23,414 nucleotides of DNA from Piscirickettsiaceae bacterium (GTDB lineage: Bacteria; Pseudomonadota; Gammaproteobacteria; Nitrosococcales; Methylophagaceae), in contig JABGUA010000109.1 of the NCBI GenBank assembly GCA_018646825.1, positions 1-23,414 of the forward strand, read 5' to 3'. The stretch's first letter is position 1. Each line of letters opens with the position of its first letter. A program made the position numbers and the translations under genes. Positions 8,143 to 15,396 of the stretch are shown piece after piece. The notes below the pieces were generated by a model that did not search any database, had not been told where the DNA came from, and saw only the letters and a program-made list of their open reading frames with translations.

Positions 8143-9243
8143 ATGACCATGCGCACTTGGCTAAAAACACTGCTCCTCACTCTAAGCATCGGCTGGTTGA
8201 CGGCTTGCAGCGAACAAAGTGATAACAGTAGTGATACTCAGACCGTAGAAAAAGCCAAAAGTTATCGCTGGAAAATGGTCACCACTTGGCCTCCCGGTTT
8301 CCCTGTCTTACAGGAAGGGGCTGAGCGCTTCGCAGACAATATCAAAACGATGAGTAACGGCCGGCTCAATATTAAAGTTTATGCGGGTGGTGAGCTTATC
8401 CCACCTTTGCAAACATTCGATGCTGTTTCACAAGGCACAGTCGAAATGGGTCATGGCAGTGCTTACTACTGGGCAGGTAAAGTCCCAGAAGCTCAGTTTT
8501 TCTCAACCGTACCCTTCGGCATGACCGCACGCGGCATGAATGCATGGCTATATGATGGCGGCGGCTTAGAACTCTGGCGTGAAGTATACAAACCTTTCCA
8601 CGTTATTCCTTTCCCACTTGGTAACACCGGTGTTCAAATGGGCGGCTGGTTTAACAAAGAAATTAACTCACTCGCCGACATTAAAGGTCTTAAAATGCGT
8701 ATCCCAGGCTTGGGAGGAAAAGTCTTTGCCAAAGCCGGTGGCAACCCCATTCTGTTAGCCGGCAGCGAAGTCTATACTGCATTGGAACGCAACACCATTG
8801 ATGCAACAGAATGGATCGGGCCTTATCACGATCAGCGCCTCGGACTCTATCGTGCCGCAAAGCATTATTATTATCCTGGCTGGCATGAGCCCGGCACCGT
8901 GCTTGAACTCACCGTCAATGAGCGTGCTTGGAACTCACTTCCCGCTGACCTCCAAGCCATAATCACGACTGCGGCACAAGCTGAGAACGTTCGGATGCTG
9001 TCCGAAATGGAACAAAAGAATCTCTCCGCTTTAGCTGAATTAAAGCAACGTAAAGACATACAAATCCATCGCTTCCCTGATGACGTACTACAAAAGCTCA
9101 AAACACTGACTGATGAAACATTACAGGAGGAAGCAGCTAAAGATCCTAAATTCAAACATATATTTGATGCCTATCAAGCTTTTAGACAAAAAAATGATGC
9201 TTGGTCGGACATCTCTGAAAATGCCTATTTAGCAATTCCGTAA
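8143..9243 (+). CDS. TRAP transporter solute-binding lipoprotein, TakP-like (DctP family)
   Basis: This is the extracytoplasmic binding component of a TRAP transporter. The best family match is the TakP group, which binds 2-oxoacids such as pyruvate. The evidence is the run WKMVTTWPPGFPVLQ, FDAVSQGTVEMGHG, AYYWAGK, FFSTVPFGMTA, GNTGVQMGGWFN and MRIPGLGG, with Arg186 the expected carboxylate-binding Arg, and Glu223-Trp224 in the ligand and metal site. It has 366 residues. An N-terminal lipobox LTAC places the acylated Cys at 22, so it is membrane-tethered rather than freely periplasmic. TAAGGA lies 10 bases before the ATG at 8143. No DctQ/DctM membrane subunits occur in the window, so it is an orphan here and its partner must lie elsewhere. 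The substrate is inferred only. Confidence 0.88.
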   Translation: MTMRTWLKTLLLTLSIGWLTACSEQSDNSSDTQTVEKAKSYRWKMVTTWPPGFPVLQEGAERFADNIKTMSNGRLNIKVYAGGELIPPLQTFDAVSQGTVEMGHGSAYYWAGKVPEAQFFSTVPFGMTARGMNAWLYDGGGLELWREVYKPFHVIPFPLGNTGVQMGGWFNKEINSLADIKGLKMRIPGLGGKVFAKAGGNPILLAGSEVYTALERNTIDATEWIGPYHDQRLGLYRAAKHYYYPGWHEPGTVLELTVNERAWNSLPADLQAIITTAAQAENVRMLSEMEQKNLSALAELKQRKDIQIHRFPDDVLQKLKTLTDETLQEEAAKDPKFKHIFDAYQAFRQKNDAWSDISENAYLAIP

Positions 9244-9246
9244 TTA

Positions 9247-9510
9247 ATGGAAAAAACAGGTTATCTAATTTTTACTGAAGTCGGTTTTATTGAAGCTAAA
9301 GAAGCATTGCTAAGTGCGTCTACAACAGCGCTTTGGATAAACCCAAATATCCTCAATACAGCGCAATTAGACACATTAAACAAAGCGAGAGTCGACACCC
9401 ATATTCTCGAACAATGGGTTAAACCGGGCGATGAAAAAGTAACTCTCAACATCATTCAAAAGGTAGAGCAACATAATCCGGACATAAACCTACTGGTTGA
9501 GTACCTCTAA
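9247..9510 (+). CDS. Small conserved-looking protein of unknown function
   Basis: This is an 87-residue soluble protein that begins 3 bases after the stop of the TRAP binding-protein gene, with no Shine-Dalgarno of its own, so translation is probably coupled. I do not recognise a named family. The composition is compact: a hydrophobic beta start (GYLIFTEVGF), a central LWINPNIL, and an amphipathic C-terminal piece ending HNPDINLLVEYL, suggesting a small alpha/beta fold. It has no signal peptide, cysteine or membrane segment. Position suggests, but does not prove, a link to the solute-binding protein. Confidence 0.6.
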   Translation: MEKTGYLIFTEVGFIEAKEALLSASTTALWINPNILNTAQLDTLNKARVDTHILEQWVKPGDEKVTLNIIQKVEQHNPDINLLVEYL

Positions 9511-9580
9511 TCAAATATTAAGTAGCCTGCTTTTATAACCAGTAATCTCGACTCTTCGACAGTTTGTGACTAACCAGTAA
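9491..9580 (+). repeat. Three copies of an AACCAGT motif upstream of the CHASE-GGDEF gene
   Basis: TAACCAGTAA occurs at 9536-9545 and again at 9571-9580 as a 10-base direct repeat with starts 35 bases apart. An inverted copy, TACTGGTT, lies at 9491-9498 within the end of the preceding gene. The cluster precedes the ATG at 9619 and could be a binding site for a regulator. A second short direct repeat, CTTAAGA, lies at 9593-9599 and 9611-9617. Confidence 0.45.
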
Positions 9581-9618
9581 GTTATATTAAATCTTAAGAG
9601 ACATAGCACCCTTAAGAA

Positions 9619-10137
9619 ATGTCCAGGATAAAATTGAAAATAAACACCGCGCCCAAGTTATTACTCGCCTTACTTATCGGATTGATTATTTCCGTTCTAC
9701 TCGGTCGTCATATTTATTCTAATGAAACGCGATTCATCAGCACAGAATTTGAACAAGATGTCAGGACTGAAAGCTTAGCTCTTGAACGCGAAATTGCGCT
9801 GAATTTCTATGCGCTCCAATCACTTAAAAATTTCTTTGATAATTCACAACATGTTGACTCTGAAGAATTCAAACACTACGCCTCATCGCTTCTAGAAACG
9901 CACCCTGACATATCGGCACTTTCCTGGGTCCCCAAAATCAACGAATCAGAACGGTCTCGTTATGAGACTGAGCAAGTCTATTTCGGGAAAAAACTCCAAA
10001 TAATAGAACGAAATGAAAGTCAAAAACTCATCCCAGCCCTAAAACGCCATCTCTATTTTCCTGTCACTTATATCGAACCACTCGTAGATAATGAAGATGC
10101 ACTTGGTATGATCTCAATTCTAATCCAGACCGTTTAA
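9619..10137 (+). CDS. N-terminal fragment: membrane anchor and first part of CHASE sensor domain
   Basis: This is a 172-residue fragment of the frameshifted diguanylate cyclase. An uncleaved membrane segment spans about residues 11-31 (LLLALLIGLIISVLLG), followed by the periplasmic CHASE sensor start, including the conserved SALSWVPKI and FPVTYIEPL. CHASE domains sense small extracellular ligands in many bacterial signalling proteins. As written, the fragment ends in seven out-of-frame residues after LGM and lacks the output domain, so on its own it should not signal. The ATG at 9619 has only a weak AAG-type ribosome binding site. Confidence 0.75.
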   Translation: MSRIKLKINTAPKLLLALLIGLIISVLLGRHIYSNETRFISTEFEQDVRTESLALEREIALNFYALQSLKNFFDNSQHVDSEEFKHYASSLLETHPDISALSWVPKINESERSRYETEQVYFGKKLQIIERNESQKLIPALKRHLYFPVTYIEPLVDNEDALGMISILIQTV

Positions 10138-10142
10138 AAGCA

Positions 10143-11177
10143 ATGGCTTTAGCTAAGAAAACAGGGAAAGTGACCATCACGGCTAGCGTCAAACTTGTTC
10201 AAGCGGGAAGCTCACCGAAGAGCTTTCTAGCTGTACTCCCTGTTTATAAAGACCATCCTGATACCCAAAATATTGAAGGTTTTATCACCGCCGTCTTTCC
10301 CGTCGACCAACTGATCGCCAATGCGCTAAAAAATACCATTGACCGAGATATCAGTCTGACATTAGAAGATAGAACAACCGATAAAGTCGATAAATTACAC
10401 ACCACTCACCCAGAAATACCACATAACAAAACCATGAAATTTGACCTGCCTTTAGGCTTAATAGGTAGTCGTAACTGGCATGTTGAAGCATCGCCTTCCG
10501 ATAATTACATCATCCAAAAGCGAAGCGCTAGCCCCTTTATTATTTTTATATTAGCGTTAACATTCCTTAGTTCATCACTTATCTATATCTTCAGGTTACA
10601 TAAACACGCGGATATCACCGAAAAAGCGGTCGAACAACGCACCATAGAACTCAAAGCTGCGAAAGAGGCCATAGAACGAATTGCGTTACTCGATGACATG
10701 ACCGGTATCCCTAATCGTCGCCATTTTGATGATTATTTCATGAAAGAGTGGAAACGCGGTCAACGCGAGCAAACCCCACTCACCCTGATTGCCATCGACA
10801 TTGATTTTTTCAAACAATTCAATGATAACTATGGTCATCTCGCCGGTGATGACTGTATCAAACGTGTCGCAAAAGGTCTTCAAAGCACACTACGTCGCTC
10901 AAGTGATCTCCTTGCGCGTTATGGCGGCGAAGAATTTGCCATAATTGCGCCTAATACGTCAGATGGTTTTATCTTAGCCGAGCTCTGCCGTGAAAAAATC
11001 GAATCTTTACTCGTTCCACATCTCCATTCGAAAATCGCTAACCACATTACCGTCAGCTCGGGATTTGCTACACTGATCCCTCCAAGTGACTCTAATCCGG
11101 ATAAACTATTTAAAATGGCTGACCAAGCGCTTTACAAAGCAAAATCTTCAGGGCGAAACCAAAGCGCCGCTTTTTAA
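10143..11177 (+). CDS. C-terminal fragment: rest of CHASE, second membrane helix and GGDEF domain
   Basis: This fragment carries the second half of CHASE (TITASVKLVQ, FLAVLPVYK), a membrane helix near 10528-10590, a short coiled linker and a complete GGDEF domain, which makes c-di-GMP from two GTP. The GGDEF signature begins DDMTGIPNRRHF, followed by DIDFFKQFNDNYGH. The active loop is RYGGEEF, coded at 10917-10937, a catalytically competent variant. An RxxD (RSSD) inhibitory I-site sits exactly five residues before it, so product feedback is expected. If translated from the ATG at 10143, the protein would lack the first membrane helix and half the sensor. No Shine-Dalgarno supports that start, which fits a broken larger gene. 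Confidence 0.8.
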   Translation: MALAKKTGKVTITASVKLVQAGSSPKSFLAVLPVYKDHPDTQNIEGFITAVFPVDQLIANALKNTIDRDISLTLEDRTTDKVDKLHTTHPEIPHNKTMKFDLPLGLIGSRNWHVEASPSDNYIIQKRSASPFIIFILALTFLSSSLIYIFRLHKHADITEKAVEQRTIELKAAKEAIERIALLDDMTGIPNRRHFDDYFMKEWKRGQREQTPLTLIAIDIDFFKQFNDNYGHLAGDDCIKRVAKGLQSTLRRSSDLLARYGGEEFAIIAPNTSDGFILAELCREKIESLLVPHLHSKIANHITVSSGFATLIPPSDSNPDKLFKMADQALYKAKSSGRNQSAAF

Positions 11178-11195
11178 TCATGCGTTAAACACATT

Positions 11196-12065
11196 GTGGA
11201 AATACTTATCGTCCTTGGGCGCGTTTTCTTCGCCTCTTTCTCCAATGTCTACCAGAAACAACTAAGCCAACACCATCACCCTCTACTAATTGTGATGGTA
11301 TCGTATGCCGTTTTATCCGCTATCTGCCTGCCCTTATTGCTGTTTATTCCTATCTCCGACCTCAGCGCTAAGTTTTGGCTAAATAGCCTACTAGCAGCAC
11401 TACTCGATATGGCTGGCACGCTTTTTTTAGTCAAATCACTCTCAACGACTGATTTATCTGTTTTCGGCCCACTTAATGCCTATAAAGTCGTTGTTTCAGC
11501 AATATTAGCATTCCTATTTCTCAACGAAATACCGAATATGCAAGGCCTTACCGGCATCGCAATTATCATTACTGGCAGTTTTTTCCTGCTCCCAGCCAAA
11601 AAACCGCACAATCAACAAACACCTTTAACACAACTATTCACAGACAAAGGAGTACAACATCGCTTCTTATCAATCCTATTCTTTTCTGTTGGCACTTTAC
11701 CTTTGAAAAATGCCGTAATCGAGGGCCAAGCGCTCGCAACAACCGTATTTTGGTGCCTATTCGGTTTTCCCTTAGCTATCATAAGTTATCGCTTATGGTC
11801 GACTAAGCCGATGTCCACATCAAAACAACTTGAAACAGCTTTGCCACAAATCTTGACTCTTGGCAGCCTCATGTTTTTAATGCAATACACCACAATGCTT
11901 GTGCTTGAAAGTACTCTTATCGCCTATTCTTTAGCGTTATTCCAACTCAGTATGGTACTTCAGGTTTTTCTTGGCTATCGCATCTTTAAAGAACAGAACA
12001 TACGACAACGATTAGTCGCTTGTCTCATCATGATACTGGGTAGCCTTCTCGTGTTGAAGGCTTAA
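11196..12065 (+). CDS. EamA/DMT-superfamily permease
   Basis: This is a 289-residue integral inner-membrane protein with about ten hydrophobic helices arranged as two repeats, typical of the drug/metabolite transporter superfamily. The end of the first repeat shows the usual DMT features: FGPLNAYKVVVSAILAFLFLNEIPN, then GLTGIAIIITGSFFLLP. The equivalent in repeat two is AYSLALFQLSMVLQVFLGYRIFKEQ followed by ILGSLLVL. The substrate cannot be told from sequence; exporters of amino acids or metabolites and uptake permeases all occur in the family. The start is GTG at 11196 with no clear Shine-Dalgarno, 18 bases after the GGDEF stop, so the start is less certain than the family. Confidence 0.85.
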   Translation: MEILIVLGRVFFASFSNVYQKQLSQHHHPLLIVMVSYAVLSAICLPLLLFIPISDLSAKFWLNSLLAALLDMAGTLFLVKSLSTTDLSVFGPLNAYKVVVSAILAFLFLNEIPNMQGLTGIAIIITGSFFLLPAKKPHNQQTPLTQLFTDKGVQHRFLSILFFSVGTLPLKNAVIEGQALATTVFWCLFGFPLAIISYRLWSTKPMSTSKQLETALPQILTLGSLMFLMQYTTMLVLESTLIAYSLALFQLSMVLQVFLGYRIFKEQNIRQRLVACLIMILGSLLVLKA

Positions 12066-12073
12066 TAAACAGC

Positions 12074-12115
12074 GTCTATAACAAGATTTTTGCCCCCTTG
12101 ACTGTTATCATAGAC
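12074..12115. repeat. Imperfect inverted repeat upstream of srmB
   Basis: GTCTATAACA at 12074-12083 pairs with TGTTATCATAGAC at 12103-12115, with a three-base bulge on the right arm and a 19-base loop that includes TTTTT. The right arm overlaps the spacer of the predicted srmB promoter. It could be an operator or a structural element at the end of the permease mRNA. Confidence 0.35.
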
Positions 12116-12125
12116 AGCCAATAAT
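12098..12125 (+). promoter_or_regulatory. Predicted sigma-70 promoter for srmB
   Basis: TTGACT at 12098-12103 (5 of 6 to the -35 consensus) is followed after 16 bases by AATAAT at 12120-12125 (5 of 6 to the -10 consensus). This would start transcription near 12132, about 16 bases before the srmB ATG. It is the clearest sigma-70 promoter I see in the window. Confidence 0.55.
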
Positions 12126-12147
12126 CCGACCGATATACACCGCCGCC

Positions 12148-13377
12148 ATGACTTTTGAAGACCTTTTCCTTGATGACCAACTCTTAAAATCGCTTGCAAA
12201 ACTGGACTTCAAAACCCCAACAGCGATCCAAGAAGCGGTCATCCCCGTCATTTTAGAAAGAAAAGATGTCCTCGCTGGCGCAGCAACTGGAACAGGCAAA
12301 ACCGCTGCTTTCGTCTTACCTATCCTGCAACAACTTATCGATGAACCTAATCACAGCGACCATGCCACTGTTCTAATTCTTGCGCCTACACGAGAGCTCG
12401 CTTTCCAAATCCAGCATGTCGTCAAACAACTTGCATACGGCCTTGATATCAACACGGCCATCATTACCGGTGGCTTTTCACCCGCAAAACAAACTGAGTT
12501 TATTTCGCAAAAGTGCGACATCATTATTGGCACCCCAGGTCGACTGCTTAACCTTGTTTCCGACGAAGTATTAGATTTATCCGATATAGACTCCGTCATT
12601 ATTGATGAAGCCGACCGCATGCTCGACATGGGCCAAGGGCCAGATGTCTTATCTTTATTGGCTACGATTGCTAACGGCTTTCAGGCTTGTCTTTTCTCGG
12701 CGACGCTAGCAGGCAGTGGGGTTGACATCTTCGCTGAAGAATTACTTTCTGATGCTGAAATTATTCAAATTGATGCCGCCAATCAACATTCCGAACAAAT
12801 CTCACAATACGTTTATTTTGCTGATAACAGAACGCATAAACAAGCTTTATTAGAAGCTATCGTTAGCTCGAAAGACTGCCAAACAGCCCTCGTTTTCTGC
12901 AACAAAAAAGAACAGGCTAATGATGTCGCAGAGTGGTTACAATCACGCAATATTTCAGCCCAAGTCATGCATGGTGACTTTAGCCAAGCAATACGACGCG
13001 ATAAAACCCGTAAATTTCGACAAAGCCAAATTAAAGTGATGGTCGCAACAGATGTTGCTGCACGAGGGCTAGATCTCAGTAACATCAGCCATGTCATTAA
13101 TTATGATTTACCGTTTCGCGGTGATATTTATATACACCGCATCGGTAGAACAGGTCGTGCAGACCAAACAGGCATCGCGATCAATTTGGTCGAACACCAT
13201 GATAGAAAACAACTAGAACGAATTGAATACCATCTGAAAAAACCGTTGCCTATTGGCAAAATAAAAGGTCTAGAACCACAATCAGCAAAAAAGAAAACCA
13301 AAAATAAAAATAGCGACAAGCCTCGCTACATTGCAAAAAAAGATCGGTTAAAAGCAGAAAAGGTTGTCGATGACTAA
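12148..13377 (+). CDS. srmB: DEAD-box RNA helicase, SrmB-like
   Basis: This is a DEAD-box RNA helicase most like SrmB, which helps early assembly of the 50S ribosomal subunit. It has 409 residues. The Q-motif region FKTPTAIQEA is near 21-30, Walker A ATGTGKT at 46-52, then PTRELA, TPGR, DEAD at 153-156, LFSATLAGSGVDIFAEELL (close to the SrmB version of motif III), VATDVAARGLDL and HRIGRTGR. The Lys-rich tail (KKKTKNKNSDK) is likely RNA-binding. It is clearly distinct from RhlB at 4103-5380. The last 8 bases overlap the next gene. The choice of SrmB over RhlE or CsdA rests on motif resemblance recalled from the E. coli proteins. Confidence 0.82.
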   Translation: MTFEDLFLDDQLLKSLAKLDFKTPTAIQEAVIPVILERKDVLAGAATGTGKTAAFVLPILQQLIDEPNHSDHATVLILAPTRELAFQIQHVVKQLAYGLDINTAIITGGFSPAKQTEFISQKCDIIIGTPGRLLNLVSDEVLDLSDIDSVIIDEADRMLDMGQGPDVLSLLATIANGFQACLFSATLAGSGVDIFAEELLSDAEIIQIDAANQHSEQISQYVYFADNRTHKQALLEAIVSSKDCQTALVFCNKKEQANDVAEWLQSRNISAQVMHGDFSQAIRRDKTRKFRQSQIKVMVATDVAARGLDLSNISHVINYDLPFRGDIYIHRIGRTGRADQTGIAINLVEHHDRKQLERIEYHLKKPLPIGKIKGLEPQSAKKKTKNKNSDKPRYIAKKDRLKAEKVVDD

Positions 13378-13879
13378 AGCTCTACTCTCAGCGCAAGCAT
13401 TACGCTGGTTACTACTACTAAGCAGTATTTTACTCGTGGCTGGCTTTTTTATTCCCATGCTCACACTAACCAAATTGCTCGTTATTAGTCATTCATTCTC
13501 GATCGTGACTGGCGTTTGGCAATTGTTACAAGAAGGCCATTTTTTCCTATTTGTACTGGTCTCAGCTTTCAGTATAGTCCTGCCCATCATGAAGATAGTC
13601 CTACTCTTCAACCTATTACACCCCGGTAGCGCTGCACCTGGTCGCCGTAAAAAACTATTACACTTAATGCACGAGTATGGTCGGTGGGCGATGCTAGATG
13701 TGATGGTCGTTGCCGTTCTCATCGTCACTGTCAAATTGGGTGCATTGGCCAGTATTGAAATTCATCCAGGGCTCTATATTTTTGGCACAGCTGTACTGTT
13801 AATTATGTTCGCCACCCAACAAGTCGTTAGCCTACTAGCAACAGAAAATTCAACAACAAAAGATGGCTTAAGCCATTAA
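13370..13879 (+). CDS. PqiA/LetA-family inner-membrane protein, single-domain
   Basis: This is a 169-residue membrane protein with four hydrophobic segments, matching one PqiA domain: LPF-like IPMLTL, FSIVTGVWQLLQEGHFFLF, FSIVLPIMKI and the signature LMHEYGRWAMLDVMVVAVLIVTVKLG. PqiA/LetA proteins partner with MCE proteins (PqiB/LetB) in lipid movement between membranes. Here there is only one domain rather than two, no zinc-ribbon Cys pairs and no MCE gene nearby. ATG 13370 overlaps the srmB stop by 8 bases and has AAAAGG 6 bases before it; a TTG at 13364 is the alternative. The 3' end overlaps the convergent glgA by 12 bases. Confidence 0.85.
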   Translation: MTKALLSAQALRWLLLLSSILLVAGFFIPMLTLTKLLVISHSFSIVTGVWQLLQEGHFFLFVLVSAFSIVLPIMKIVLLFNLLHPGSAAPGRRKKLLHLMHEYGRWAMLDVMVVAVLIVTVKLGALASIEIHPGLYIFGTAVLLIMFATQQVVSLLATENSTTKDGLSH

Positions 13880-15316
13880 ATCATCATATAAAGCCAAATA
13901 ATCTGAAGCACTATTCTGCCAACTGAAATCACGCTTCATCGCAGTTACCTGCATCTGCTGCCACAACGCCGGTTGTTTGAAGACAGTCTCCGCTCGCTTG
14001 AGCGCCACCAACATGGCATCCGACGTCGCAAGTTCAAATTGAAAACCGGTTCCGCCACCGAGTCCATCTGAATCTTCCACCGAATCAGCTAACCCACCCG
14101 TCGTTCTGACAATTGGCAAAGTACCGTAACGCAAGCTATAGAGCTGATTTAAGCCACAAGGTTCAAAACGTGATGGCATCACAAAAGCATCAACGCCAGC
14201 CTCAATCTGGTGAGATAACGCTTCATCATAACCAATCGTCACGCCCACTCGCTCAGGAAAACGGGCACGCAAAACTTGTAAGTCACGCTCGTAGTCAGCA
14301 TCGCCGCTCCCTAAACAAATGAGCTGAACAGCTGCCCCTTCATCCAATAATTGACGTACTGCGGCGATCGTCAAATCAATGCCTTTCTGGGAAACTAAAC
14401 GACTAATAAAGCCCAATAGTAATGCTTTTGGTTCATTAGGCAGAGAAAATAACTGCTGTAATGCCGCCTTATTCTCCGCTTTTTTATGAATGGTTTTAGC
14501 CGAATACGTTGTCAAGATATAACGATCACGTTTTGGATTCCACTCATCATGGTCAATCCCATTCAAAATGCCGACTAAATGCCCTTGTTCCGAGCGATAA
14601 GACAATAAGCCCTCTAGACCAGCGCCATACTCAACTGTACAAATCTCTTTTGCATAACTGGGACTGACTGTCGTGACTTTATCAGCAAAAACTAACCCAC
14701 CTTTAATAAATGACAATTGTGAGTAAAACTCCAGGCCATCGATATCCCAGAATGATTCAGCTAAATCCAAAGCATCAAACTCATCGCGAGAATACACGCC
14801 CTGGTAAGCCAAGTTATGAATCGTGAATAAGGTCGCAGGACGATCAGGCTTCTCAGCAATTAATGCCGGTGCTAACCCTGTCTGCCAATCATTACAATGC
14901 AGAATATCTGTCTGCCAATCCAAGCCAGCTTCATTCATTGCTATCGCAGCAATAGCACGTGAAAACAACGCAAAACGTGCCGCATTATCGAGCCAATCAT
15001 CCCCATCAGGCTGACTATAAGGTCCACCATCACGATCAAAATGGTAAGGCGAATTCACCAGCCACAGCACAAGATCACTATTAGGCAGCCGCGATTCTAA
15101 AATCTCAATCGGCAATAAATACCCATCTAATTTTATCGAAGCGACTTTGACAGCCCCTTCTAAGGCCATTAAACATGCCCGATAAGCCGGCATCACAATG
15201 CGTACATCCTGTCCTTGTTCATGTAACGCCAACGGTAGGCTCGCTGAGACGTCAGCCAGTCCACCTGTTTTCACTAGAGGATGGACCTCGCTACTCGCAA
15301 ACAGAATTTTTCTCAC
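13868..15316 (-). CDS. glgA: Glycogen synthase GlgA
   Basis: This is an ADP-glucose:alpha-1,4-glucan glucosyltransferase (GT5) that extends glycogen chains. It has 482 residues, against about 477 usually. The N-terminal ADP-glucose-binding KTGGLADV is at 16-23, HCNDWQTGL and TIHNLAYQG are mid N-domain, and the C-domain has RLVSQKGIDL and SRFEPCGLNQLYSLRYGTLP with the catalytic Glu, followed by RTTGGLADSV. The start is GTG at 15316 with AGGAG 8 bases upstream. No other glycogen genes (glgB, glgC, glgP) are in the window. It diverges from zwf across 80 bases, placing sugar storage beside glucose-6-phosphate oxidation. The 3' end overlaps the convergent PqiA-family gene by 12 bases. Confidence 0.95.
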   Translation of the reverse strand: MRKILFASSEVHPLVKTGGLADVSASLPLALHEQGQDVRIVMPAYRACLMALEGAVKVASIKLDGYLLPIEILESRLPNSDLVLWLVNSPYHFDRDGGPYSQPDGDDWLDNAARFALFSRAIAAIAMNEAGLDWQTDILHCNDWQTGLAPALIAEKPDRPATLFTIHNLAYQGVYSRDEFDALDLAESFWDIDGLEFYSQLSFIKGGLVFADKVTTVSPSYAKEICTVEYGAGLEGLLSYRSEQGHLVGILNGIDHDEWNPKRDRYILTTYSAKTIHKKAENKAALQQLFSLPNEPKALLLGFISRLVSQKGIDLTIAAVRQLLDEGAAVQLICLGSGDADYERDLQVLRARFPERVGVTIGYDEALSHQIEAGVDAFVMPSRFEPCGLNQLYSLRYGTLPIVRTTGGLADSVEDSDGLGGGTGFQFELATSDAMLVALKRAETVFKQPALWQQMQVTAMKRDFSWQNSASDYLALYDDLMA

Positions 15317-15396
15317 CTTTTGCTCCTAAAAAATGTACAATTCAGCATAAGTATATACGCTCACAACTGTAGTCACAGCTAGCAATAGGAGAAAAC
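15317..15396. promoter_or_regulatory. Divergent glgA/zwf control region
   Basis: These 80 bases separate two divergent starts, each with a good ribosome binding site (AGGAG for glgA at the left edge, AGGAG for zwf at the right), so promoters for both genes must lie here or overlap the coding ends. AT-rich hexamers such as TATACT on the minus strand are present, but none has a convincing -35 partner at normal spacing. Confidence 0.4.

Larger units (their letters stand above)
9619..11177 (+). pseudogene. CHASE-GGDEF diguanylate cyclase gene split by a one-base frameshift
   Basis: The two adjacent open frames are halves of one gene. The first enters a canonical CHASE sequence and stays in frame to Gly at 10105-10107, then runs out at a TAA at 10135-10137. 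The second frame resumes the expected sequence at once, reading DLNSNPDRLKAMALAKKTG from 10110. Adding one base beside 10107-10109 restores a single 519-residue protein, with Gly-aromatic-Asp at the junction. Either the gene is recently inactivated or the base is a sequencing or assembly error. Both sides retain good coding quality, which argues for a young lesion or an error. Confidence 0.85.

Noticed and set aside
10095..10140. Programmed ribosomal frameshift joining the two CHASE-GGDEF frames
   Set aside because: There is no slippery heptamer, stimulatory Shine-Dalgarno or downstream pseudoknot at the junction, and this family is not known to use recoding. A one-base loss or error is simpler.
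4103..13377. The two DEAD-box genes as a recent duplication
   Set aside because: Their motif III regions, tails and N-termini match RhlB and SrmB respectively, so they are old, distinct paralogues.
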